Positions 17,514-27,572 of a stretch of 64,000 bases of DNA are shown in pieces. Every line of letters starts with the position of its first letter. Position 1 is the stretch's first letter. The stretch covers positions 4,904 to 68,903 of the forward strand of contig WTGX01000018.1 in NCBI GenBank assembly GCA_011523385.1, written 5' to 3'. A model generated the notes under the pieces. The model did no database searches. It saw only the letters and a list, made by a program, of their open reading frames with translations, and had not been told where the DNA came from. Source of the stretch: Nitrospira sp. (GTDB lineage: Bacteria > Nitrospirota > Nitrospiria > Nitrospirales > UBA8639). The translations under genes and the position numbers were made by a program.

Positions 17514-17699
17514 ATGGACGACTCCGAGCCCTCTGCCCCCCAACCGGCTCCCGACAAGGACGAGACCAAAGCCAAGAAGGAAATTCACGTGGTCTCGGTT
17601 CCTCACGAAGATGACATGATTGCCCAGGAAATGGCTGAACTCTTCGAAGAAGACGAAGTGACCCACCAACACGGAAGCACCGAGCCCGAAGGCGACTAG
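17514..17699 (+). CDS. small acidic hypothetical protein
   Basis: 61 aa D/E-rich ORF 5 nt downstream of the Zn-ribbon ORF. Confidence 0.45.
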   Translation: MDDSEPSAPQPAPDKDETKAKKEIHVVSVPHEDDMIAQEMAELFEEDEVTHQHGSTEPEGD

Positions 17700-17733
17700 C
17701 ACATCCGCGTTCCCAAGATCCGCATGAGTCGAA

Positions 17734-18516
17734 TCAGTCCCTGGGGAACCATGGGATGAACGCGTTGGTGGTCCGTTGGTACTCCCGGTAACCCTCGCCC
17801 CGGCTCGCTGCTGCCTGGGCTTCGGCCAAGGGAATGCCCGTCACCTTGAGCAAGGCGCCGATCATGACGACCGGGCCCAGCAGGGTCAGCCACCAGTCGG
17901 GTAGTCCGATACCCATCACCACGTAGGCACACCAGTGTACGCCTTCAAAGAAGTAATTGGGGTGCCGGGAATATCTCCACAATCCCCGTCGACAGGTTTT
18001 CCCTGTATTGCCAGGGTCTCGCCGGAATCGATTCAACTGATTATCCGCCGCGGCTTCTCCCCCTACCCCAATGGCCCAGATCCCCACCCCCAGGAGTTCC
18101 CATACCTGCCATACGGAATGGGGGTTCGACATCAGGACCGCCAAAGGCACCGAGAAGACGGCGACGGCAACGGCCTGTCCGACAAAATACGCGAAGAAAT
18201 ACCACTCGGCCCGATTGCCGAATTTTGCTCGAAGCGTCCTGTACCGATGATCTTCTTCGGGGGCACGGACCCGGTTGACCGCAATATAGACCCCGAGGCG
18301 AACCGCGTATCCCGTTGCCATGGCAGCCACGACCAGCCGATGACTCAGGTCACCCGTGGCCGACAGGCTGAAGCCGGCGGCCATCAGACCGAAGCCCACA
18401 CAAAACCCCACGTCCGCCAAAGCCGCGTTCCGATGCACCCAACGGTAGCCCAGCCACACCACCACCATGATGGGCGTGGTCAGCAGCAAGGCCCATACGG
18501 GAAGTTGCCAGTTCAT
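17734..18516 (-). CDS. DUF1295 / steroid 5-alpha-reductase-like membrane protein
   Basis: 'GLWRYSRHPNYFFEGVHWCAYVVMG' and multi-TM pattern. Confidence 0.85.
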   Translation of the reverse strand: MNWQLPVWALLLTTPIMVVVWLGYRWVHRNAALADVGFCVGFGLMAAGFSLSATGDLSHRLVVAAMATGYAVRLGVYIAVNRVRAPEEDHRYRTLRAKFGNRAEWYFFAYFVGQAVAVAVFSVPLAVLMSNPHSVWQVWELLGVGIWAIGVGGEAAADNQLNRFRRDPGNTGKTCRRGLWRYSRHPNYFFEGVHWCAYVVMGIGLPDWWLTLLGPVVMIGALLKVTGIPLAEAQAAASRGEGYREYQRTTNAFIPWFPRD

Positions 18517-18642
18517 GGTCCCGGCGCTCTTTCCCCCGGTCGTGCGAAACGTCGCGACTTGTTGAACGAACCTGTCCTGCAGGATATTGACCCCTGACGG
18601 AGCCTTGTGTATGGTGAGCCGCTACATTTGGGAGGTACGCTC

Positions 18643-18897
18643 ATGAATGACCAGCTCATGCAGGCCTATTTGGACGTTGAACGTTCCATGCAACACTACA
18701 ATGAAGTCCTCAATCAATATCTGATTTCGCTGCAATCCACGGAGGGCGCGGACGCCCGAAAACTCGAACGCATGACCGCCGGCACAAAGGCCATGAAAGA
18801 CAGCAGCGGTATTTATCTGTCCTATGCGAAATTTGTGGCCTATGGCATGCCGGAGAGCGAAGATCTCATTGAAGAAGAGGACGATCTTCAAGCCTGA
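18643..18897 (+). CDS. small hypothetical protein
   Basis: ATG at 18643 preceded by GGAGGT; 84 aa with acidic tail. Confidence 0.6.
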   Translation: MNDQLMQAYLDVERSMQHYNEVLNQYLISLQSTEGADARKLERMTAGTKAMKDSSGIYLSYAKFVAYGMPESEDLIEEEDDLQA

Positions 18898-18929
18898 TAC
18901 TTGTGACGAGAGAGGAAAAACCACGGTCA

Positions 18930-19006
18930 TGGTCGGGGCGAGCCGATTTGAACGGCCGACCTCTCGCACCCCAAGCGAGTGCGCTACCGGGCTGCGCCAC
19001 GCCCCG
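18930..19006 (-). tRNA. tRNA-Pro (anticodon GGG), CCA encoded
   Basis: CGGGGCG/CGCCCCG acceptor, CTCGC-TTGGGGT-GCGAG anticodon arm, GGCCGTTCAAATCGGCT T arm, CCA. Confidence 0.95.
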
Positions 19007-19041
19007 ACAATGATTCCATGACTGCAGAAAGGCCGGCCCTC

Positions 19042-19443
19042 TCAATGAGCGGAGGTTCCGGTCTTCCGATGACTCGACGCATTCAAGATATCCAGGATTC
19101 CCTGGAGTTCTTCCCTGATTTGCTGCACCTGTCCCGCCGGCATTGCCGTCTCCTCCCGGCCACGCCCTCGACGGCGACGCCAGTGCCGTTTGAGACCCAT
19201 GATAGTGTAGCCTTCCTCATAGAGCATCCGTTTGATTTCCAGAACGACTTCAATCGTCTGTTTGTCATAGACCCGGTGCCGCCCCTGACTCTTTCTGGGA
19301 CGAAGGAAGCTGAACTCGGATTCCCAGAAACGCAACACGGAAGCCGGCAATTTCGTAATCGTACTGACTTCACCAATCTTATAAAACGCCTTGTCCGGAA
19401 ACTTACTCGCCATGGGTACGACGGCCTCCGAAGGCCGATGCAC
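19042..19443 (-). CDS. MerR-family transcriptional regulator
   Basis: 'FYKIGEVSTITKLPASVLRFWESEFSFLRPRKSQGRHRVYDKQTIEVVLEIKRMLYEEGYTI'. Confidence 0.92.
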   Translation of the reverse strand: MHRPSEAVVPMASKFPDKAFYKIGEVSTITKLPASVLRFWESEFSFLRPRKSQGRHRVYDKQTIEVVLEIKRMLYEEGYTIMGLKRHWRRRRGRGREETAMPAGQVQQIREELQGILDILNASSHRKTGTSAH

Positions 19444-19453
19444 GAGGGAGGCC

Positions 19454-19729
19454 CTACGAATTCACATCTCTTTTGAAGATTTGACTCGCTCGAAAGGTGA
19501 CCACCCTTCGAGGGGTGATGGCAATTTCTTCGCCGGTTCGAGGGTTGCGGCCTTTACGCTCTCCTTTGCTTCGCACCATAAAATTTCCGAATCCCGCAAT
19601 TTTTACCGATTCGCCTTTGCGTAGCACGTCCTTCATGCATTGCAGGACGTACTCCACCAAATCCATGGCCTCGGTTTTGGAAACGCCCACTTGTTCGCAG
19701 ACGTGATTGGCAATGTCGGCTTTACGCAT
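19454..19729 (-). CDS. integration host factor/HU family DNA-binding protein (IHF alpha-like)
   Basis: 'MRKADIANHVCEQVGVSKTEAMDLVEYVL...GFGNFMVRSKGERKGRNPRTGEEI'; internal start chosen over ORF start 19807. Confidence 0.92.
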   Translation of the reverse strand: MRKADIANHVCEQVGVSKTEAMDLVEYVLQCMKDVLRKGESVKIAGFGNFMVRSKGERKGRNPRTGEEIAITPRRVVTFRASQIFKRDVNS

Positions 19730-19803
19730 GGTCCCCCGGGTCTCACTCCTGTATAGCGCGAGGAAATTCCAGCCCTGCAACGTATCGAGCGGGCACCTGA
19801 TTG

Positions 19804-21387
19804 TCAAGAAGAGGGGATTACTTCGTTCTTCAGCAGCTTATACTCGATGCTATCGGCCAAGGCCTGCCAACTGGCTTCGATAATATTTTCCGACACGCCT
19901 ACCGTGCCCCACGTGCTTTTGTGGTCACCGGATTCAATCAGCACCCTGACCTTCGACCCGGTCCCGTGGCTGCCCGCCAGCACCCGCACTTTGTAGTCCA
20001 ACAACCGGACTTCGCGGAGTTCGGGGTAGAATTTTTCCAGCGCTTTCCGCAAGGCATTATCCAACGCATTGACTGGCCCGTCCCCCTCGGCCGCAGTCTG
20101 TTCCACGGTCTGATCGACCTTCACTTTGACCGTGGCTTCCGTAATCGGCACCTCGTCGGCTTGCCGTTTTTCGACGATGACCCGTAAACCCAACAGTTCA
20201 AAGGAGGGACGGTGCGTGCCCATCGCTTCCCGGACCAGTAACTCGAATGATCCTTCGGCGCCTTCGTATTGGTACCCGTCCCGTTCCAGGTTCTTGAGTT
20301 GAGCCAACAGTTCCTGGAGACGCGGATGGTCCTTGGAGAGGCTGAAGCCCAAACTTTCCATCTTCTGGACCACGCCGCTCCGGCCCGTATTATCCGAAAT
20401 CAGCACCCGTTGCCTGTTACCTACCGATTCCGGCTCGATATGCTCATACGTCCGGGCATTTTTCTGAACGGCATGGATGTGGACGCCGCCCTTATGGGCG
20501 AACGCCGCGTCCCCGACGTAGGGTTGCCGCTTGTTCGGCAGCAAGTTTGCAATTTCCGAAACGAAATTGGATACGTTCCGGAGTTGCCGGATCCGGTCGC
20601 CGCCCAACACTTTCGCCTGCATCTTCAATTCAAGATTGGCCAGCACCGAACAGAGATTGACGTTCCCGCAGCGCTCTCCGATCCCATTGATGGTTCCCTG
20701 CACCTGCCGGGCGCCCTGCTGCACGGCGACCAGGGTATTCGCCACCGCCATTTCCGCGTCGTTGTGCGCATGCATACCCAAGGGTACGCGACACGTTTGC
20801 TTCACCTGCTCCCAGATGGATTGGACTTCCCACGGCATAGTGCCGCCGTTGGTGTCACAGAGAATGATCCGTTCGGCGCCGCCCTCGGCTGCCGCTTGTA
20901 TCGTCTGCATCGCATAGGCGGGATCGGCCTTGAACCCGTCGAAGAAATGTTCGGCATCATAAAAGACCTGCTTGCCATGGGCGCGCAGGTACGCGACTGA
21001 ATCCCTGATCAGTTCGAGATTGGTCTCCAAGTCGGTGCCCAACGCGTCCGTGACGTGCAAGGTCCAGCTTTTCCCGAAAATCGTGATGACGTTGGTTTCC
21101 GCGGCCAGGAGCGCCTGGAGATTGGCATCGGTCTCGGCGGCCTGATTGGCCTTCCGGGTCGAGCCGAATGCCACGATTTTCGCATGGTGCAGCGGAATCG
21201 TCCGGATGACCTGAAAAAACTCGATATCCCGGGGGTTGGCGCCGGGCCAGCCGCCTTCGATGAAATGGACGCCCAACTCATCGAGTTTTTGCGCAATACG
21301 GACCTTGTCCTCGACCGAAAAACTGATGTCTTCGGCCTGGGCGCCGTCTCGCAACGTGGTATCGTAGATTTCCAAATGATCCGTCAT
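19804..21387 (-). CDS. cimA: (R)-citramalate synthase
   Basis: 'LEIYDTTLRDGAQAEDISFSVEDKVRIAQKLDELGVHFIEGGWPGANPRD' CimA-type DRE-TIM metallolyase with C-terminal LeuA dimer domain. Confidence 0.92.
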   Translation of the reverse strand: MTDHLEIYDTTLRDGAQAEDISFSVEDKVRIAQKLDELGVHFIEGGWPGANPRDIEFFQVIRTIPLHHAKIVAFGSTRKANQAAETDANLQALLAAETNVITIFGKSWTLHVTDALGTDLETNLELIRDSVAYLRAHGKQVFYDAEHFFDGFKADPAYAMQTIQAAAEGGAERIILCDTNGGTMPWEVQSIWEQVKQTCRVPLGMHAHNDAEMAVANTLVAVQQGARQVQGTINGIGERCGNVNLCSVLANLELKMQAKVLGGDRIRQLRNVSNFVSEIANLLPNKRQPYVGDAAFAHKGGVHIHAVQKNARTYEHIEPESVGNRQRVLISDNTGRSGVVQKMESLGFSLSKDHPRLQELLAQLKNLERDGYQYEGAEGSFELLVREAMGTHRPSFELLGLRVIVEKRQADEVPITEATVKVKVDQTVEQTAAEGDGPVNALDNALRKALEKFYPELREVRLLDYKVRVLAGSHGTGSKVRVLIESGDHKSTWGTVGVSENIIEASWQALADSIEYKLLKNEVIPSS

Positions 21388-21483
21388 CAGATTCCCGTTC
21401 CCTCCCGGCCATCCATCGCCCGTACCAAGCGGAGGGTCATTTTACGTACATACTCGAATCGCGTTTTCTTTTTCAAGGCCTCC

Positions 21484-22725
21484 TCACGCAGATTCGTCGT
21501 GGCCGGGTCCCCGGTCCAGCCCGAATTCCTCGTGAAGGGCCCGGACGGCCTTGTCCACGTCACGTTCATCCAGGACACAGGAAATCTTGATCTCGGACGT
21601 GCTGATCATCATGATGTTGACTTTTTCGCGCGCGAGCGTTTGGAACATGCGCGACGCCACGCCCGAGTGGGACCGCATGCCGACTCCCACCAACGACACC
21701 TTAGCAATTTCCTCCTTGACTTCCACGGCTCCCGCGCCGATTTCAGCGGCCGTTTGCTTGACCAGGTCCATCGCACGCGCCAAGTCGCTCCGCGGAACCG
21801 TAAAGGAAATATCCGTCAAGGCATCCTGGTGGCTCACGTTTTGAATAATCATATCCACCACAATCGAGTGTTCCGCCACGACGCCGAACAGGTTCGCCGC
21901 AATGCCCGGTCGATCCGGAACGCCCACCACGGTGATCTTGGCCTGGTTCCGGTCGCCCGTGACTCCGGACACCATGGCCTGTTCCATATCCACGTCTTCC
22001 TGTGTCACGAGGGTGCCTTCTCCTTCTTGAAAACTCGATTTTACTTGTACCGGAACCCCGTATTTCGCTGCAAATTCAACGGAACGCGCCTGGAGGACTT
22101 TCGCCCCCAGACTCGCCAGTTCCAGCATTTCCTCATAGGACAATTTGGGAATCCGCCTGGCCGCGGGCACCACGTTGGGATCGGTGGTATACACGCCGTC
22201 CACGTCGGTAAAGATGACGCACCGGTCCGCCTTCAACGTCGCGGCCAACGCCACGGCCGTCAGATCCGAGCCGCCTCGTCCGAGCGTGGTCACCTCCGAT
22301 CGTTCGTTGACGCCTTGAAACCCCGCCACAATGGGAAGAACCCCTTGGGCGAGAGCCTGCTTCACGGGATCGGCCATCACTTTCTCAATCCGGGCCCGCG
22401 TGTGCGAACTGTTGGTCACGATCCCGACCTGGCGCCCGGTAAACGAACGCGCATTGATGCCGCGACTCCGCAGTTTCATCGCCAGCAGGGCAATGGTGAC
22501 ACGCTCTCCGCAGGATAATAACATGTCGAGTTCCCGGTCATCCGGCTGCGGAGTGATTTCATGGGCCAGTCGCAACAATCGATCCGTTTCCCCGCTCATG
22601 GCGGACACGACCACGACGACTTCGTTGCCCGCTCGATAGGTACGTTCTATCAGTTCGGCAATCCGGTGGATTCGCTCAATGCTCCCGACGGATGTCCCGC
22701 CGAACTTTTCGACCAACAGCGCCAT
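21484..22725 (-). CDS. lysC: aspartate kinase
   Basis: 'LLVEKFGGTSVGSIERI', ACT-domain C-terminus. Confidence 0.96.
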   Translation of the reverse strand: MALLVEKFGGTSVGSIERIHRIAELIERTYRAGNEVVVVVSAMSGETDRLLRLAHEITPQPDDRELDMLLSCGERVTIALLAMKLRSRGINARSFTGRQVGIVTNSSHTRARIEKVMADPVKQALAQGVLPIVAGFQGVNERSEVTTLGRGGSDLTAVALAATLKADRCVIFTDVDGVYTTDPNVVPAARRIPKLSYEEMLELASLGAKVLQARSVEFAAKYGVPVQVKSSFQEGEGTLVTQEDVDMEQAMVSGVTGDRNQAKITVVGVPDRPGIAANLFGVVAEHSIVVDMIIQNVSHQDALTDISFTVPRSDLARAMDLVKQTAAEIGAGAVEVKEEIAKVSLVGVGMRSHSGVASRMFQTLAREKVNIMMISTSEIKISCVLDERDVDKAVRALHEEFGLDRGPGHDESA

Positions 22726-22791
22726 CTCTTGGTTACCTGGTTGAATGAAACACAGCCGGAAAGGCAGGCAACGCGAGTCGTTGCCGTGCGT

Positions 22792-23850
22792 TCAGGATCG
22801 CAGCAACGCAAGCACGTCTTCCCGTGTGGCTTTGACCGTCAGGGTTTTTGGTGAGATTTCAACGGCAATGTCAGGGTCCTTCAGGCCGTGGCCGGTTAAC
22901 GTGCAGACGACCGTGGCCCCTTCGGGGAACAACCCGGCCTGGTTGCACTTGGTCAATCCGGCTACCGAGGCGGCGGAAGCGGGCTCGCAAAAAACGCCCT
23001 CTTCTTTGGCGAGCGCCTGGTACGCGTCAAGAATTTCTTCATCCGTCACCATCTGGATCGCGCCGGAAGATTCCTCCACGGCCTGCTCGGCCAGTTTCCA
23101 ACTTGCGGGGTTGCCGATACGAATGGCCGTCGCCACGGTCTGGGGTTGTTCGATCACGTGGCCGCGAACGATCGGCGCCGCTCCCTGGGCCTGGAAGCCC
23201 ATCATTTTCGGGCATTGCGCAATCTGGCCCGCGGTCCGGTATTCCTTGTACCCTTTCCAATACGCCGAGATGTTGCCCGCGTTGCCCACAGGCAGACAAT
23301 GGTACGTTGGAGCGCGGCCCAACTGGTCACAGACTTCCAGGGCCGCGGTTTTTTGTCCTTCCAGGCGAAAGGGGTTCAACGAATTGACAAGTTCGAATTC
23401 CTCGTTCGCACAGAGATCCTTGACAATTGACAGCGCCTGATCGAAATTGCCCTCGATTTGAATCACGATGGCCCCGTGCGCCATGGCCTGGGCCAGTTTT
23501 CCCAACGCCACTTTCCCGGCCGGCACCAGCACGTACACCGGCAGTCCCGCCCGCCCGCCATAGGCTGCGGCCGACGCCGACGTATTGCCGGTGGACGCGC
23601 ACATCACCGCGCGAACCCTTTTTTCCAAAGCTTTGGAGACCGCCAGGGTCATCCCGCGATCCTTGAACGACCCGGTCGGGTTGGCCCCTTCCACTTTGAG
23701 GTACAGTTCGACGTGCGGGCAGATTCGTTTGGCCAGCCGGTTGGCTCGAATCAAAGGCGTATTGCCTTCGCACAGGGTGACCACCGGCGTCTGTTCCGTG
23801 ACCGGAAGAAATTTCCTGAACTCTTCTATAACTCCACGCCAGGGCATCAT
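22792..23850 (-). CDS. thrC: threonine synthase
   Basis: 'GSFKDRGMTLAVSKA', 'CASTGNTSASAAAYGGRAGL', 'PVGNAGNISAYWKGYKEY'. Confidence 0.95.
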   Translation of the reverse strand: MMPWRGVIEEFRKFLPVTEQTPVVTLCEGNTPLIRANRLAKRICPHVELYLKVEGANPTGSFKDRGMTLAVSKALEKRVRAVMCASTGNTSASAAAYGGRAGLPVYVLVPAGKVALGKLAQAMAHGAIVIQIEGNFDQALSIVKDLCANEEFELVNSLNPFRLEGQKTAALEVCDQLGRAPTYHCLPVGNAGNISAYWKGYKEYRTAGQIAQCPKMMGFQAQGAAPIVRGHVIEQPQTVATAIRIGNPASWKLAEQAVEESSGAIQMVTDEEILDAYQALAKEEGVFCEPASAASVAGLTKCNQAGLFPEGATVVCTLTGHGLKDPDIAVEISPKTLTVKATREDVLALLRS

Positions 23851-23875
23851 CGCATTCTCTCACCAATCGATTCAC

Positions 23876-23948
23876 GGGCCGCCACAGGGGATGGCCCCGT
23901 CACGATTTCCGCTTCTCTACGTTGCGGGCCGCCACAGGGGGAGGCCCC
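23876..23948. repeat. two direct copies of GGGCCGCCACAGGGG-NNGGCCCC, 50 bp apart
   Basis: gggccgccacaggggatggcccc (23876-23898) and gggccgccacagggggaggcccc (23926-23948). Confidence 0.75.
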
Positions 23949-25255
23949 TACTCCTCGACCCGGATGACCGTCACGGGCTCCGCCACCAGTGACGGCAGGT
24001 GATTGATTTCCCGGATCGCGGTTTGCACCGAACGTTCCGATGCACGATGCGTCATGATCACGACCGGCACCGTTTGACCTTCCTGCCGGCCCTGCTGCAA
24101 CACGGAGGCAATACTGATGGCATGATTCCCGAGGACGCCCGCAATCATGGACAGGACCCCGGGCTGATCCGGCACCATACAGCGCAGGTAATAGCGGGTG
24201 GTCAATTCCTCCATCGGGCGAATCCGGAGCGGCGCCCTGCCGTCCATCTGAAACGAAGTCGGCGGCACGCGCCCGCAGGCCTGCTTGCGCACATTGCGGG
24301 CGATATCAATCACATCGCTGACGACCGCGCTTCCCGTGGGCATTGACCCGGCCCCCTGCCCGTAAAACATGACGTCCCCCACGGCATCGCCCACGACGTG
24401 CATGGCATTATACACGCCATGTACCTGAGCCAACGGCGCCGTATTGTCGATCATGGTGGGATGCACGCGCGCTTCGATTCCGTCCTCACCCCATTTCGCC
24501 ACCCCCAGCAGTTTCACGGTCATCCCCAACTCCGACGCGTAGCGAATGTCCAGGGCCGTCAGGCGTTGAATGCCTTCGGTATAAATTTCCTTGACGTTGA
24601 CGGGCGTTCCATAGGCCAAGCTCACCATGATGGCCAACTTGTGCGCGGAATCAACTCCTTCGATATCGAACGTCGGGTCCGCCTCCGCGTAGCCCGCGGC
24701 TTGCGCCTGCGCCAGGGCATCCTGAAATTCCCGTCCCTCGCGTTTCATCTGCGTCAGAATATAATTGGAGGTGCCGTTCATGATTCCGGCCAGGGACACG
24801 CAATGATTGGCCGCCAGACCTTCGGTCAATGCCCGGAGAATCGGAATCCCTCCCCCTACGCTGGCCTCGAAGCCCACGTCCACCCCTGCGCGATGGGCCG
24901 CGACAAACACGTCCTCCCCATGCACCGCCAACAAGGCCTTATTGGCGGTCACGACGTGCTTGCCTTTGCTGATGGCTTCCAGCATGACTCGCTTGGCAAA
25001 ATCATATCCGCCGACGGCCTCAATCACGATTTGGATGGACGCATCATTCAGGAGTCCGTTGAGATCCGTACTGAGGACGCCTTCGGGAAGCGTCAAACCG
25101 CGATCCGTGGTCACGTCAAGATCCACGATACGTTTCAAGCACAGGGGCGCCCCCACCCGTCGCGCGATCAACCCGGCCTGGTTGACAAGAATTTTCGCGG
25201 CCCCGGAGCCGACGGTGCCGAATCCGATCAGGCCTATTCCGATTTCGCCGTTCAT
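23948..25255 (-). CDS. hom: homoserine dehydrogenase
   Basis: '[18 protein letters not shown]', '[12 protein letters not shown]', '[17 protein letters not shown]', '[14 protein letters not shown]', C-terminal ACT. Confidence 0.96.
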   Translation of the reverse strand: MNGEIGIGLIGFGTVGSGAAKILVNQAGLIARRVGAPLCLKRIVDLDVTTDRGLTLPEGVLSTDLNGLLNDASIQIVIEAVGGYDFAKRVMLEAISKGKHVVTANKALLAVHGEDVFVAAHRAGVDVGFEASVGGGIPILRALTEGLAANHCVSLAGIMNGTSNYILTQMKREGREFQDALAQAQAAGYAEADPTFDIEGVDSAHKLAIMVSLAYGTPVNVKEIYTEGIQRLTALDIRYASELGMTVKLLGVAKWGEDGIEARVHPTMIDNTAPLAQVHGVYNAMHVVGDAVGDVMFYGQGAGSMPTGSAVVSDVIDIARNVRKQACGRVPPTSFQMDGRAPLRIRPMEELTTRYYLRCMVPDQPGVLSMIAGVLGNHAISIASVLQQGRQEGQTVPVVIMTHRASERSVQTAIREINHLPSLVAEPVTVIRVEE

Positions 25256-26436
25256 GATTGATTGTCCAGTTTCAGCGCGGTCTTGATTCCACGAATGGCC
25301 TGATGGGTTCGATGTTCATTTTCCACCAATGCGAATCTCACGTATTCGTCACCGCCTTCGCCGAATCCGATCCCGGGGGACACCGCCACCTTGCCTTCAC
25401 GGAGCAGAAACTTCGAGAACTCCAGCGAGCCCATTCCCGCGTAAGCCGCGGGAATCCGGGCCCAGACGAACATCGTGGCTCGCGGATAGTCGACCCGCCA
25501 GCCGATTCGATTCAGGCCGGACACCAACGCGTTCCGCCGGCTTTCATATTGTTTCACGATCGACGACACGCAATCCTGCGGCCCATTCAGCGCGATGATA
25601 CTGGCAATTTGGATCGGCTGGAACATCCCGTAATCCAAATAGCTCTTGATCTTGGTCAGGGCCCCGATGATCTCCCTGTTGCCGACGCAAAATCCGACAC
25701 GCCAGCCCGGCATATTGTAACTCTTGGATAACGAGTAGAATTCCACGCCGATTTCTTTCGCTTCCGGCACCTGTAGCAGGCTCGGCGCCCGATAGCCGTC
25801 GAAGACAATGTCCGCATAGGCCAAGTCGTGAATGACATAAAGATCGTGTTCGCGCGCAAATGCCACCACCTTTTTGAAAAACTCCAAATCCACCACGCTC
25901 GTAGTCGGATTGTGGGGGAAACTCATGATCAAGGCTTTCGGCCTGGGTTGGCTTTGACGATACGCACGCGTGAGGTTTTCAAAGAAATCTTCGGTGGGAC
26001 CCAGATCGACGCCGCGCACTTCCCCGCCCGCAATGATCACGCTGTACATGTGAATGGGATACGTGGGCGCGGGCGTCAGCACCACGTCGCCGGGGCCCAA
26101 CATCGCGAGCACCAGATGCGACAGTCCCTCTTTGACTCCCAAGGTCACAATGGCTTCGGTCTCAGGATCGATGTCCACGTTGTAATGTCGCCCGTACCAC
26201 GCACTGATGGCGTGGCGTAACCTCGTAATGCCACGAGACGCCGAATATCGATGATTCTTCCCTTTCCCTGCCGCTTCGACCAATTTCTCGACGATGTGGG
26301 GAGGAGTCGCCTGATCGGGATTCCCCATCCCGAAGTCGATAATATCCTCGCCACGCTGCCGCGCCTGAATTTTGAGATCCTGGACCTGGCTGAAGACGTA
26401 GGCGGGAAGGCGTTGTATGCGAAAGAAATTTTGCAT
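25252..26436 (-). CDS. PLP-dependent aminotransferase (AlaC/alanine transaminase-like)
   Basis: '[20 protein letters not shown]', '[16 protein letters not shown]', '[19 protein letters not shown]'. Confidence 0.88.
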   Translation of the reverse strand: MQNFFRIQRLPAYVFSQVQDLKIQARQRGEDIIDFGMGNPDQATPPHIVEKLVEAAGKGKNHRYSASRGITRLRHAISAWYGRHYNVDIDPETEAIVTLGVKEGLSHLVLAMLGPGDVVLTPAPTYPIHMYSVIIAGGEVRGVDLGPTEDFFENLTRAYRQSQPRPKALIMSFPHNPTTSVVDLEFFKKVVAFAREHDLYVIHDLAYADIVFDGYRAPSLLQVPEAKEIGVEFYSLSKSYNMPGWRVGFCVGNREIIGALTKIKSYLDYGMFQPIQIASIIALNGPQDCVSSIVKQYESRRNALVSGLNRIGWRVDYPRATMFVWARIPAAYAGMGSLEFSKFLLREGKVAVSPGIGFGEGGDEYVRFALVENEHRTHQAIRGIKTALKLDNQS

Positions 26437-26600
26437 GGGTCAGCAGAACAAAGCGTAATTGCAGGGAAAAGGCTTGTGACGACACGTCACGATGATAACT
26501 TGCCATTCTAGTAGAGGCCGAACAACCAGTCAACGAAAGGCTTTGTTTTTTCAGCTTTTTGCTTGGCCGTTTTCGATAGGGCCTTCCGCATTTCCATGTT

Positions 26601-26680
26601 TTGTAGCTGCGCCATCTCATGGCGCTTTTCTTTACGGCTGCTCTTGGCGGCATAAGATGCCGCCGCTACAACTACAAGGA
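26601..26680. repeat. inverted pair of REP-like palindromes (REP doublet/BIME-like)
   Basis: ttgtagctgcgccatctcatggcgc ... ggcggcataagatgccgccgctacaactacaagg. Confidence 0.75.
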
Positions 26681-26814
26681 GGGGCCTCATAAGGCCTGGG
26701 TTAGGCCACGCCTCTGAGTCCAAGTTGTCGCGCATGCTTCATTGCGACCCCTTGCCCGTTTTGCCATAATGAAACGCCAGAGGTTCTCGCTTCCCACCTG
26801 TCAGATAGGTTGTC

Positions 26815-27543
26815 ATGGCCAAACTCGGCGTCAACATCGACCACGTCGCTACTCTCCGGGAGGCCCGGGGCGGGCATGAGCCGGACCCCATTGCCGCGGC
26901 GGTGCTCGCGGACCTGGGCGGCGCGGACGGCTTGGTCGTGCATCTCCGTGAAGATCGTCGACACATTCAGGAACGTGATCTCAACCTGCTTCGGGACATG
27001 ATTCCTTCCGCTTTAAATCTGGAAATGGCCGCGGACGACGCGACCGCGAAGATCGCGCTGCACGTCCGGCCCGATAAAGTCACGCTGGTTCCTGAACGGC
27101 GACAGGAATTGACCACCGAAGGCGGGCTTGCGGTGACGGAACACCGGAAACGGCTCACCACCTTGATCCGCCTGTTCCATGACGCGCGGATTCCGGTCAG
27201 CCTGTTCATCGATCCGGACCGTCGTCAAATCCGCGCCGCCCACAAAGTGGGCGCCGATGCCGTCGAGCTGCACACCGGACCTTATGCCAACAGCCGCCAG
27301 CCTCAAGAGATCCGGAAAGAGGTCGAAGCCCTTCAACAGGGTGCGCGCCTCGCGCGGCAATTAGGGCTGGAGGTGAATGCCGGTCATGGGCTGACGTACC
27401 ACAATATTCATCGCCTGACGGGCATCACCGAAATCGTGGAATTCAACATCGGGCACAGCATTATTTCGCGCGCGGTCCTGGTCGGTCTCGAACGGGCCGT
27501 CAGGGAAATGCGGGCCTTAATCCCTTCATCGCTTCACCGTTAG
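26815..27543 (+). CDS. pdxJ: pyridoxine 5'-phosphate synthase
   Basis: '[27 protein letters not shown]', '[10 protein letters not shown]', '[15 protein letters not shown]'. Confidence 0.97.
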   Translation: MAKLGVNIDHVATLREARGGHEPDPIAAAVLADLGGADGLVVHLREDRRHIQERDLNLLRDMIPSALNLEMAADDATAKIALHVRPDKVTLVPERRQELTTEGGLAVTEHRKRLTTLIRLFHDARIPVSLFIDPDRRQIRAAHKVGADAVELHTGPYANSRQPQEIRKEVEALQQGARLARQLGLEVNAGHGLTYHNIHRLTGITEIVEFNIGHSIISRAVLVGLERAVREMRALIPSSLHR

Positions 27544-27572
27544 TGGCCCGGCGCGTTCGTGCTTGGTTCGTC

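Noticed and set aside
19730-19807. N-terminal extension of the IHF-like ORF overlapping cimA
   Set aside because: Family proteins begin at MRKADIANH; the extension is not IHF-like and overlaps the cimA stop.
21055-22518. 487-aa + strand ORF antisense to cimA/lysC
   Set aside because: Spans two well-supported - strand genes; residue pattern typical of high-GC antisense reading, no recognisable motif.
26476-26490. GTGAC-N5-GTCAC inverted repeat upstream of the aminotransferase gene
   Set aside because: A single 5-bp half-site palindrome is expected by chance in 64 kb; no second copy or other support.
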